From the NCBI GenBank assembly GCA_964386865.1, contig CAYLUN010000117.1, positions 1-14,968 on the forward strand: a stretch of DNA of 14,968 bases, given 5' to 3'. Source of the stretch: CAYLUN01 sp964386865. Lineage in GTDB: Bacteria; Verrucomicrobiota; Kiritimatiellia; RFP12; UBA1067. Below the pieces are notes generated by a model. The model did not search any database and was not told the DNA's origin. It saw only the letters and a list, made by a program, of their open reading frames with translations. The position numbers and the translations under genes are program-made. Of the stretch, positions 1 to 8,600 are shown one piece after another (positions within the stretch are counted from its first letter, which is position 1; every line of letters starts with the position of its first letter).

Positions 1-389
1 AACTGAACCTTGGGCTTGACCTTTTCCTTCTTCTCCGCCACCTGGTTGACGATCGCGTCAACTTCGGCGGTGGTCAGCGGCATGGGACGCTCGCCTCCGA
101 TAAACCCGATGACCCCGGACGTTTCCTTCAGGAAGCGCCAGGTCGGCTCCACCAGCTCGCGCGTAGCGTCGTCGTAAAGGGACAGATTGATGAGGACATA
201 GCCGGGGAAGAACTTGCGCGTGACCGTCGTCTTCACACCGTTCTTGACCTCGGAGACCTTCTCGGTGGGGATCACAACCTCGCCGATGTACTCCCCCATC
301 TCCTCGATCCGCACCCGCGCCTCAATCGAGCGCTTGACCTTCTGCTCCTGACCGGTCAGCGTGTGCAAAACAAACCATTGCTTCGTCAT
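1..389 (-). CDS. nusG: NusG, transcription termination/antitermination factor (3' end outside window)
   Basis: The visible 129 residues are the N-terminal NGN domain of NusG, beginning MTKQWFVLHTLTGQEQKVKR and including the family pattern FFPGYVLI and a TxGVIGFIG segment. NusG binds RNA polymerase, supports processive elongation and Rho-dependent termination, and couples transcription to translation. The C-terminal KOW domain lies beyond base 1, so the gene is partial. The start at 389 is chosen because GGGGAG (minus strand, 395-400) lies five bases upstream. The gene follows secE with a 14-base gap, the standard bacterial secE-nusG pair. The identification is firm. Confidence 0.96.
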   Translation of the reverse strand, partial: MTKQWFVLHTLTGQEQKVKRSIEARVRIEEMGEYIGEVVIPTEKVSEVKNGVKTTVTRKFFPGYVLINLSLYDDATRELVEPTWRFLKETSGVIGFIGGERPMPLTTAEVDAIVNQVAEKKEKVKPKVQ

Positions 390-403
390 GTCGACTCCCC
401 GCG

Positions 404-607
404 TTAGGCATGGACCAACTGCAGGACAAGCTCGATGACCTTGTCGCAACACAGCACCACCACAGCCAGAATGAAAATAAATGAGATGACTACGACGGTC
501 GAGTCGACCAGCTCCTGACGCTCCGGCCAAGCGATCTTCTTGAACTCGATTCCGACTTCGCCCAAGTACGTGCCTAGATGCTGGATGGCTTGCTTTACGC
601 TAATCAT
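404..607 (-). CDS. secE: SecE, preprotein translocase subunit
   Basis: This 67-residue protein is the single-span form of SecE, which clamps SecY in the SecYEG channel of the inner membrane. The signature is the amphipathic stretch EFKKIAWPERQELVDSTVVV (residues 21-40), followed by one hydrophobic membrane segment at about residues 38-60. The reading frame stays open upstream to 724, but that extension runs through the tRNA-Trp gene and has no SecE similarity. The start at 607 is therefore preferred; it has a modest AAAGGT (615-620 on the minus strand) about seven bases upstream. It lies between tRNA-Trp and nusG, as in most bacteria. A Cys-Cys pair near the outer end of the membrane span is slightly unusual. 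Confidence 0.95.
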   Translation of the reverse strand: MISVKQAIQHLGTYLGEVGIEFKKIAWPERQELVDSTVVVISFIFILAVVVLCCDKVIELVLQLVHA

Positions 608-697
608 GTCTCGGACCTTTCGGTCTAACTGCGGCATAAAATGCGAAAACCTGTAACTGCCCCTCGGGGACAGCGACAGATGCCGCAGGTAATATGG

Positions 698-770
698 CAG
701 GCCAGGAGGGCTTCGAACCCCCAACCTTCGGTTTTGGAGACCGACGCTCTGCCAATTGAGCTACTGGCCT
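698..770 (-). tRNA. tRNA-Trp (anticodon CCA)
   Basis: The minus strand folds into a complete 73-nt cloverleaf without an encoded CCA end. The acceptor stem AGGCCAG pairs with CTGGCCT. The anticodon stem TCGGT/ACCGA encloses the loop CTCCAAA, which places CCA at the anticodon. The T arm is GGGGG-TTCGAAG-CCCTC. The discriminator base is G, as expected for bacterial tRNA-Trp. Its position just before secE-nusG is a common bacterial arrangement. Confidence 0.96.
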
Positions 771-785
771 AAAAGGGGGTTGTGA

Positions 786-938
786 CTACTTCGCTTCCCG
801 GTGCAACGTACGCTTCTTCTCCGCCGAGCAGAATTTCTTCATCTCCAGACGGTTCGTCATCGTACGCTTGTTCCGCGTCGTCACATAGTTGCGGCGCTTG
901 CACTCGGTGCAAGCCAAAATCGCTAATTCTCTGGGCAT
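786..938 (-). CDS. rpmG: 50S ribosomal protein L33
   Basis: A 50-residue basic protein starting MPRELAILACTECKRRNYVT and ending KKRTLHREAK matches ribosomal protein L33, a small component of the large subunit near the E site. The first zinc-knuckle half, CTEC (C10 and C13), is intact. In the second half only C37 remains; where zinc-binding L33 has the fourth Cys the sequence has Glu40 (CSAE). The protein is therefore intermediate between the zinc-binding and zinc-free forms. The start at 938 has a GAGGCGAG stretch just upstream. It lies between tuf and tRNA-Trp, about 80 bases downstream of the tuf stop. Confidence 0.95.
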   Translation of the reverse strand: MPRELAILACTECKRRNYVTTRNKRTMTNRLEMKKFCSAEKKRTLHREAK

Positions 939-969
939 ACTCGCCTCGCGCTTTCATGATCCCGTGCCG

Positions 970-997
970 CGGCCGGGGCGCCGAAACGCCCCGGCCG
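970..997 (-). terminator. GC-rich hairpin between tuf and rpmG
   Basis: An 11-bp perfect inverted repeat (970-980 with 987-997, sequence CGGCCGGGGCG on the plus strand) encloses a six-base loop. It lies 20 bases past the tuf stop. No T-tract follows on the minus strand, so it could be a partial terminator or attenuator lowering expression of the genes after tuf, or an RNA processing or stability element. The structure is plain; its role is inferred. Confidence 0.5.
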
Positions 998-1017
998 GAC
1001 ACGCTCACAGGAAGCTA

Positions 1018-2226
<1,209 letters not shown>

Positions 2227-2235
2227 TTTGGATTT

Positions 2236-2241
2236 CCTCCT
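2236..2241 (-). promoter_or_regulatory. Ribosome binding site of tuf
   Basis: Perfect AGGAGG on the minus strand, nine bases before the ATG at 2226. It decides the tuf start against the longer open frame. Confidence 0.85.
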
Positions 2242-2276
2242 GTGAGAGTTGACAAAAAATCCATCGTCAAAGCTGG

Positions 2277-2349
<73 letters not shown>

Positions 2350-2359
2350 GTCGTCCCTC

Positions 2360-2373
2360 GCCCCTCACGGGGC
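2360..2373 (-). other. Small hairpin in the leader before tRNA-Thr
   Basis: GCCCC-TCAC-GGGGC is a perfect 5-bp inverted repeat with a four-base loop, 11 bases upstream of the tRNA-Thr 5' end in the presumed transcript leader. It may assist 5' processing or simply be leader structure. The rest of 2350-2512 shows no gene or other element I can support. Confidence 0.35.
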
Positions 2374-2512
2374 AAAGAACCCCTTACCCAATATGCCCTC
2401 TGGCTTCAAGGAAAAGCCTTCGGGCCATCGTGCGAGGAGTCCGTCAAACCTTGCCAATGTTCCGTTTTCCCTCGTTCCGAGACCGAGTCCCGGATAAAAA
2501 GAAAACTTGGTT

Positions 2513-2541
2513 AGATTACCGGAAGCAGGCCCGGATGTCAA
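2513..2541 (-). promoter_or_regulatory. Sigma70-type promoter of the tRNA-Thr/tuf/rpmG/tRNA-Trp/secE/nusG block
   Basis: On the minus strand a perfect -35 TTGACA (2536-2541) is separated by exactly 17 bases from a -10 TAATCT (2513-2518). It lies about 165 bases upstream of tRNA-Thr and points towards it. The spacing and perfect -35 make this the best promoter candidate in the window, consistent with the high expression expected for tuf. Confidence 0.72.
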
Positions 2542-2686
2542 TCCGCCCCGAGAACAATTTTTTGCGGAGGGCGGGGGGCCGGATCGCCCCTGGACTCCCG
2601 CAGGCCGCACGCGCGGCCGCCGGCTGGAGCGTCGCGCGACGGGCGCTCAGCGGCGGGCGCAGGCAAGGAGCCTTGCGCAGCGATCC
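2542..2686. other. Spacer with GC-rich hairpins between the FAD gene and the tuf promoter
   Basis: No gene is visible. Inverted repeats occur at 2575-2590 (GGGGC/GCCCC), 2603-2618 (GGCCGC-ACGC-GCGGCC) and 2663-2676 (GCAAG/CTTGC). None is followed by a T-tract on the minus strand, so none is a standard intrinsic terminator, though together they may end transcription of the upstream FAD gene. Confidence 0.35.
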
Positions 2687-4009
2687 TCACTCCGGCACGA
2701 CCGCGCCCTGAGCCTTGAGCAACGCCGCCAGCTCGGCCAGCGGAACCGCGCCGGGCGTGACGCCGCGCTGCGCCGCCAAGGCCGCCGCCGCGCCGGCCGC
2801 CTGGCCCGTCGCCATGCACGCGCCCTGCACGCGCAGGCCGGAGTTCGCCAGCCGGTCGCTGCTCAGGCAACGCCCCGCGACGAGGAGGTTTTGGCTTCCC
2901 TTTGGAATGAGCGCCCGCAGCGGCACGGTCGGCACCACGCCCTCCTTCAGGTGCGCGGGCTGCACGCCCGTCTTCTGGCTGTGCAGGTCCACCGGATAAA
3001 ACGCGTAGCAGACCGCGTCCTCCCAGCGCCGGCCCGACACGTAGTCGTCGGCCGTGATGAGGGCTTCGCCCAGCACACGGTAGGTCTCGCGGATGCCGAC
3101 CTCGGTCGACATGCTGAACAGCTCGACCTTCTCCAGCCCCGGCACGGTCTTGAGCCACCGGACCATGCGCAGCATCGAGGCCCGTCCGCGCAGGTTGGCG
3201 TCGGTCCGCGCGTCGGCGTCCGAGCTGTCCGCGCCCTCAATGTAGTTTCCGACGTTCCCGCCCCCGACTAAGAACTGCATCACGCCCCAGCGGCAGTCGC
3301 TTTTCTGAACAACACCCGCCTTGACCGCTTCGTTGAAGCGTGTCTGCAGAGCTTTGGCATCCATCTTATTCAGGTCAGCGTTGGCCCGCAGCGTGTAGGC
3401 GAACGACCCCGGCTGCCGCTCCTCCTCGCGCAGCCGCTCCAAGCCCAGCAGCCCCGCGACCGCGCCGTTACCCGTGCAGTCGACGAGCTGTTTGCACAGG
3501 ATCGTGCGCGTGTCGCCCACGGCCGCCGTGGTCACGCGCCAGCCCTCGGGCACCTTCTCGATCTTCATCGGCGCGGCGTGGTAGTGGATCGCCACGCCGG
3601 CCTTCGCCAGCGTCTCCTCGGCCAGCGCCACGAAGAGCGGGATGTTGACCGTCACCTGGTGCTTCCAGTGCGATTTGCCGGTCGGCTGGCTGAACTCCGG
3701 CAGCGTGCCGCCCGCGACACCCACCGTGTTCGTCACCAGATCCCAGCCCACGCCCGCGACCACTTGTCTTCCCCACGCGTGGAAGAGCCCGGGGAAGTTC
3801 ACGCCGCCGGTAGTCGTGTTGCCGCCCACCTGGCTCGCCTGCTCCACCAGCACGGTCTTCGCGCCCGCGCGGCCGCTCGCGACCGCCGCGCAGATGCCCG
3901 CCGAGCCCCCCCCGACCACGGCGACGTCGCACGTCACAGACGGCAGTTCCTTCGCCCCGGCGAACCACGTTGCGAGGCCAAGCGAAACCAGAGCGGCTAA
4001 CGTTTTCAT
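2687..4009 (-). CDS. Exported FAD-dependent oxidoreductase, Sec-type signal (FAD_oxidored family)
   Basis: A 440-residue flavoprotein. Residues 1-19 form a Sec-type signal peptide (MKTLAALVSLGLATWFAGA) with a likely AGA cleavage site. The FAD dinucleotide-binding loop is VVGGGSAG (residues 31-38), with the ribose-binding acid at E56 (VEQ) and a following VGGNTTTGG. A second FAD segment, VDCTGNGAVAG, lies near 176-186. The C-terminal FAD closure is LLVAGRCLSS (375-384) then GACMATGQAAGAAAALAA. The start at 4009 is chosen because the signal peptide begins there; the frame is open further upstream but without a signal. The substrate is unknown. It shares GIRETYRVLG...DDYVSGRRW with its upstream neighbour (GVRETRRVLG...EDLVSGRRW), so the two are tandem paralogues, separated by 64 bases. 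A Sec rather than Tat signal on a flavoprotein would require FAD loading outside the cytoplasm, or retention of the protein. Confidence 0.87.
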   Translation of the reverse strand: MKTLAALVSLGLATWFAGAKELPSVTCDVAVVGGGSAGICAAVASGRAGAKTVLVEQASQVGGNTTTGGVNFPGLFHAWGRQVVAGVGWDLVTNTVGVAGGTLPEFSQPTGKSHWKHQVTVNIPLFVALAEETLAKAGVAIHYHAAPMKIEKVPEGWRVTTAAVGDTRTILCKQLVDCTGNGAVAGLLGLERLREEERQPGSFAYTLRANADLNKMDAKALQTRFNEAVKAGVVQKSDCRWGVMQFLVGGGNVGNYIEGADSSDADARTDANLRGRASMLRMVRWLKTVPGLEKVELFSMSTEVGIRETYRVLGEALITADDYVSGRRWEDAVCYAFYPVDLHSQKTGVQPAHLKEGVVPTVPLRALIPKGSQNLLVAGRCLSSDRLANSGLRVQGACMATGQAAGAAAALAAQRGVTPGAVPLAELAALLKAQGAVVPE

Positions 4010-4016
4010 AGGCGTA

Positions 4017-4045
4017 ATGATAGTGAATTGTCCGGCCGTTGGCAC
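4017..4045 (-). promoter_or_regulatory. Possible promoter immediately upstream of the Sec-type FAD gene
   Basis: On the minus strand TATCAT (4017-4022) lies seven bases before the ATG, with GTGCCA (4040-4045, 4 of 6 matches to TTGACA) 17 bases further upstream. Transcription would begin at or next to the start codon, giving a leaderless message; this agrees with the lack of a Shine-Dalgarno sequence here. The -35 overlaps a hairpin arm. Weak evidence. Confidence 0.35.
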
Positions 4046-4049
4046 GGCC
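4034..4049. repeat. Short palindrome between the two FAD genes
   Basis: GGCCGT-TGGC-ACGGCC, a perfect 6-bp stem with a four-base loop, beside a second small inverted repeat TGTC/GACA at 4056-4067. There is no T-tract. It could stabilise the 3' end of the upstream message or be a member of a dispersed palindromic repeat family. Confidence 0.45.
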
Positions 4050-4073
4050 AAATAGTGTCCGCTGACAGCTCCG

Positions 4074-5423
4074 TCACGCCTCCAGCGCGGCCTGCACGGC
4101 CTTGGGGTCAAGCGCGCGCGGCGGCACACCCGCCGCGGCGGCCAGCGCCGCGGCCGCGCCTGCCGCCGCGCCGATGCCCAAGGCGATGCACTGCACGCGG
4201 TACGAGGCGTGCGCGTCGTGGCTGCCGCTGATGCAGCGGCCCGCCATAAGCAGCCCGTCCACGCGCTTCGGCACGAGGCAGCCGTAGGGGATGTCGTAGG
4301 GCTTGACCCGCGTCGCGCCGCCCTGCCGGCGCTTGCCGTCGGAGCCCTCGGCCTGGCCGCTGCCCGACGGGTTGTGGATGTCGATCACGAAGTTTGCCGC
4401 GCGCACCACCGCGTCGGGCCAGCGCCGGCCTGAAACCAGGTCCTCGCGCGTGAGGTAGGAGGCGCCCAGCACGCGCCGCGTCTCGCGCACGCCGACCACG
4501 GCGGGCATCTCGGCGACGTAGGCCTTCTCGTAGCCCGGCGCGTGCTTGCGCAGAAAATCCAGCACCCGGTAGGCCTGCCTGCGGCCCTCCAGCTCCGCCC
4601 TCGTCAGGTCGGCCGGCTTGGTGCCGTCGATGCCGTTCACCTGCGTGGCGTTGACCGTGCGGACGCCGGGCCGCGTGGTCGCGTAGACGCGGATCACGCC
4701 GATTGTCGCGGCCAGCTCGCCGCTCGCCTGGCCGCGCGCCACGACCTCCTCCCACGTCCCCTCGGGCAGGCGTATCGCACGCGCCTGCTCCTCCGAGCCG
4801 CACAGCAGCGCGACGTTATCGTCGACGCCGCTGACGCGGTACATGATCGAGACCGGCTGCAGGAGCCCGTCGCCTGGCCGCCCCTGCTCGTACTCCGCGC
4901 CCGCGCCGAAGGCCACGTCGCCGTCGCCCGTGGCGTCGACAACCACCCGCGCGGAAACGCGCAGCAGCCCCTGCTTGGTCACGGCCCGCACGCCCGCGAC
5001 GCGGCCGCCCTCCAGCAGCGGCTCGCAGGCCCACGCGTGCAGCAGCAGCTCCGCGCCCGCCTCCTGCGCGAGGTCGGCGTACGCGAGGTCGAGCCGGTTC
5101 GGGTCAGCCGCGTGGCCGCCGATGCGGTCGAGCGCCTCTCGCACGAAGCGCGAGTCGCACTTACCCATGAGCGGGCCGACCAGCCCGTGCACGGCCATGC
5201 CGCCGAGCCGGCCGTAGCGCTCCAGCAGGAGCACCTTGGCTTTCTGGCGCGCGGCCAGCACGGCCGCGGCCACGCCAGCCGGGCCGCCCCCACAGACCAG
5301 CACGTCGGCCTTCAGCTCCTGCTCGCCGACCGCTACGCGCGGCGATGGCTGCGCGTGCGCCCGCACCGCCACCGCGCCCCCGGCCGCCAGCGTGGCCGCC
5401 GTCAGAAATTCGCGGCGTTTCAT
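4074..5423 (-). CDS. Tat-exported FAD-dependent oxidoreductase (FAD_oxidored family)
   Basis: A 449-residue flavoprotein. The N-terminus MKRREFLTAATLAAGGAVAV is a twin-arginine signal (R3-R4, then F6-L7) with probable cleavage after AHA at residue 24, so the folded, FAD-loaded enzyme should cross the inner membrane. The FAD-binding loop is VCGGGPAG (43-50), with ribose-binding E69 and GRLGGMAVHG following. VVDATGDGDVA (161-171) is the second FAD element. The C-terminal closure is LLMAGRCISGSHDAHASYR (391-409) followed by an Ala/Gly helix. The start at 5423 is supported by AAGGGGG a few bases upstream. The substrate cannot be read from sequence. It is the first gene of the two-gene minus-strand pair and divergent from the giant lipoprotein gene. 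Confidence 0.9.
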   Translation of the reverse strand: MKRREFLTAATLAAGGAVAVRAHAQPSPRVAVGEQELKADVLVCGGGPAGVAAAVLAARQKAKVLLLERYGRLGGMAVHGLVGPLMGKCDSRFVREALDRIGGHAADPNRLDLAYADLAQEAGAELLLHAWACEPLLEGGRVAGVRAVTKQGLLRVSARVVVDATGDGDVAFGAGAEYEQGRPGDGLLQPVSIMYRVSGVDDNVALLCGSEEQARAIRLPEGTWEEVVARGQASGELAATIGVIRVYATTRPGVRTVNATQVNGIDGTKPADLTRAELEGRRQAYRVLDFLRKHAPGYEKAYVAEMPAVVGVRETRRVLGASYLTREDLVSGRRWPDAVVRAANFVIDIHNPSGSGQAEGSDGKRRQGGATRVKPYDIPYGCLVPKRVDGLLMAGRCISGSHDAHASYRVQCIALGIGAAAGAAAALAAAAGVPPRALDPKAVQAALEA

Positions 5424-5468
5424 GTCAGCACCCCCTTCGCACCTGCATCAAACCCTGTCGCTGCCCTG

Positions 5469-5498
5469 AAAATACCACACGCTCACGAGCTCCTTCAA
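5469..5498 (-). promoter_or_regulatory. Candidate promoter of the FAD oxidoreductase pair
   Basis: Minus strand: TTGAAG (5493-5498, 4 of 6) and TATTTT (5469-5474, 4 of 6) with an 18-base spacer. It would leave a leader of about 40 bases containing the AAGGGGG ribosome-binding stretch of the 5423 start. Confidence 0.45.
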
Positions 5499-5506
5499 GC
5501 GCGAAC

Positions 5507-5604
5507 CGGCCTGCGTACTAGCGGACTCACATCCGCTTCGGCCTGCGCTTTCGGAGTGCGGCGCCCCCCAGGACGCGCCCTTTTCGCCGCGAACTAGTGG
5601 CGAA
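5507..5604. repeat. Repeat- and hairpin-bearing part of the divergent intergenic region
   Basis: This stretch holds a direct repeat CGGCCTGCG at 5507-5515 and 5539-5547, a perfect 6-bp hairpin AGCGGA/TCCGCT (5520-5537, loop of six), and a second hairpin TTCGCC/GGCGAA (5583-5588 with 5599-5604). No coding capacity is seen. It lies between the two divergent promoters, so it may be regulatory or the remains of short dispersed repeats. Confidence 0.4.
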
Positions 5605-5636
5605 TCTTGCCACTTACCTTCCGGCACGGAACCTGC

Positions 5637-5642
5637 TAAAAT
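5637..5642 (+). promoter_or_regulatory. Extended -10 element of the giant lipoprotein gene
   Basis: TGC-TAAAAT is an extended -10 (TGnTAAAAT) ending eight bases before the ATG at 5651. A weak -35, TTACCT (5614-5619), lies 17 bases upstream. Transcription would start at about the start codon, so the message could be leaderless; no Shine-Dalgarno sequence precedes this ATG. Confidence 0.42.
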
Positions 5643-5650
5643 CGCGCGCG

Positions 5651-8600
5651 ATGAAAATATCGATTTGGATTTATCTTCTGGGGGCAATCGCTGCGACAGG
5701 ATGTCAGGGGGCCGCCGACGCCACGAACGGGGCTTGGGTGGCGCGCCTCGACGTGCCCGAACGCGCCGCGCTCGCGGCCATGAACCTCAAGCCCTCAGGC
5801 GGAACGCTCCGCATCCGCATCCAAGACCCGGAGACGGGCAGCGGCGCGGACTTGAAGCTGAGCGCGGGCAACACGCGCTGCCGCCTGCTGCCCGAGAAGT
5901 TCTTTCCGAAGGAGGCTGAGCGGCGGCTGGTCACGCTGCCCTGCCCGGCCCTCACGAACGCGCTCTGCTGGTTCACCCTCAGGCGCACCGAAGACGCGTG
6001 GATCGGCTACATCGACGACCAGCAGGTCTTGCGCCTGCCCGAGCTCTGGGCGGGGCCGCTGCGGCTCGAGCACACGCCCGACGAAAACCCGGGCGAGAAG
6101 GAGGCGGACGACTACACGCAGCGACTCGGCTCGTTCAAGTTCGAGGACAATTTCCTCGTGCCCGCCGGCTCCGAGTTCCCGCCCACGTGGGAGATCATGA
6201 GCGGCGTCTGGAAGCTGCACTCCGTCACCGGCTCCATCAGCGGCTCGTCGGGCGGCTACCAGCTGGCGCGGCAGCCGAAGCCCGAGAAGAGCCCCAACTT
6301 CTACACCCTGGAGGGCGGCGGCACCAACGCCGTCGTCCTGACCGGCGAGCCCTTCTACAGCCGCTACGTCTGCCGGGCCGCGGTTCAGCACAACGCCGGC
6401 ACCAACGGGCTGGCCTTCCTCGCGGGCGAGCGCGGCGGCTTCTTCGCCTTCACCGCCCGTACCGACCCCGCCTCGGACCGCCTGATCCTCGACCTCTGGC
6501 GCCAGCCCGCCGACCCGGCCGCGGCGCCTGTTCCGCTGGACGCCGTGCAGACCGAACTGCCCGCCGGACAGTGGCTGCTTCTCGAGGCCCAGATCCACGA
6601 GAACCGCATCGTCTGCCGCGCCGACAACATCGAGGTCATCCGCCGCAAGATCGAGCTGCCGCCCGGCGGCCGCTTCGGCCTGTACGCGAACATGGCCGAC
6701 GGCGAGGCCACCCGCTTCGACGACGTGGCCGCCTGGTCCCACGAAGACCGCCTCTTCGAGTCGCCCGAAGACATCGCCTTTGCCACCCGCAGCCAGACGC
6801 CCGGCGTACAGTCGCTGCTGCGCAAGGGCACGGTCTGGCTCTACTTCCCGCCGCGCGGCGCGGAGACCAACGCCTGGCGCTACGGCGCGTCGGGCGACGG
6901 CCCCCTGCGCCAAGAGTCGCTCTTCGTCGCCACCTCGGACAGCTTCACCTGCGGCCTCACGGCAGGCGGAAACAGCTCCAACGCGCCGCTCTACCGCTTC
7001 TCGTGCTCGCAGGCTCAAGGCCGGCGCACCTACCTGCTCGAAGCCGACGCCTTCACCAACCGCGTCGCGCTCGATCGCTTCGAGGTCGCCTTCGCCAGCA
7101 ACCGCGTCACGCTCGCGCTCGACGCGCTGCGCCCCAACGAACTGCGCTGCTACGCGGACGGCCGCCTCGTCTGCTTCAGCCGGCCGCAGCAGCAGCCTGG
7201 CGGCGCACTCGGCGCCTTTGCCTGCAACCCCGCCGACCTCTTCTTCACCGCGCCGACCGTCGTGTCCCGCGACGCGACGCTCTCCGAGCGCTTTGAGAAG
7301 AACCCGCTCTATGTGAACGACCCCTTCATGCGCCACTGGGCCTCGCCCGAAGGCCAGTGGATCACTTTTAAGGACGGGCTCACCTGGTTCAAGGGCGACC
7401 TCACCGGCCCCGTCAAGGTGCGACTCCCCGTGGTGAACGGCATGAACCTGCACCTCTGCATCCCCGAGGACTCCTCCAACGGGCTCTGCCGCGTCAGCGT
7501 CAAAGATGACCGGATCAGCGTCTTCACCCCCGAATCCGGCACCAACGAGGCTTTCGCCGTCGCCGCCGCGCAGATCCCGGAGATCGCGTTCGACAAGAAG
7601 CAGGTGCGCCTCTTCACCCTCGGAATCGACGGCCACGTGGTCTGGCTGGGCGGCGACGAGGCCCTGCTCGCCCAGGCCCACTTCGCCACGCCGCTCAGGG
7701 GGCGGAAGATGCGCATCGCAGGCATGACCCTCGAGAACCTCAGCCAGACGCTGGTCAAGCGCGACAACGTCTTCGACACGCTTTTCACCGAGTCCCTCTA
7801 CAACTGGACCATCAACGGCGGACGCTGGGAGGTCATCAACCGCTTCTACTGCGAGCCCACCTGGTCGCACATGAACGGCGAGAGCGCCGACTCGCTCGCC
7901 GCGCTCTGGTCCAAGTACGTCTTCAGCGGCGACTTCGGCATCGAGTTCTACGCCGGCATGCGCATGGGCTGGTACGAGCGCCCGGGCGACCTCAACCTCA
8001 CGGTCATGAGCCGCGCCAACTCCACCGGCGACGGCTACTCCGCCATCGCCACGGGCTGGGATCCCGACCATTCGCAGCTCTACTCCCGCCTGCTCCGCAA
8101 CGGCGAGCCCATGGACATCTCTACCAAGTACCTCGTGCCGAGGGTTCGCGCGGGCTCGGCGCGCCAGGGCTACCAGCCGCTGGTCGCCGCCGGCCGCGAC
8201 ATCCACGGCGCCTGGTACGGCATGCAGCTCCGCCGCACCGGCAGCAAGCTCCAGTACAGCTACGACAACGAGCCGGTCTTCGACGTCGAGGATAAGAGCC
8301 CGCTCCAGGAGGGCTCGCTCGGCGTCTGGACCTTCCGCAACTCCATGATGGTCGCCCGCATCAAAATCGCCGCTGAGTCGATCCGTCCCCGCCCCTTCGC
8401 CTTCAAGGTCATCCCAGCCGGCCAGCCGCCCCAGCCCGAGCCCGCCGCCGTCGCTGACGCCGGCGTGCGCGTCAACGGCCGTGTGGCCCAGCCGCTCTCG
8501 CCCGACTTCTGGGAGGCTTACGACACCGTGAGCCACCCCAGCGTGCGCTTCCGCAACCTCGACAACGCCCATCCCGAGATGCGCGTCACCTCCATCCTCG

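Noticed and set aside
2507..3271. A 254-codon plus-strand frame opposite the Sec-type FAD gene
   Set aside because: Arg/Ala/Gln-rich translation typical of an antisense frame; the minus-strand flavoprotein explains the region.
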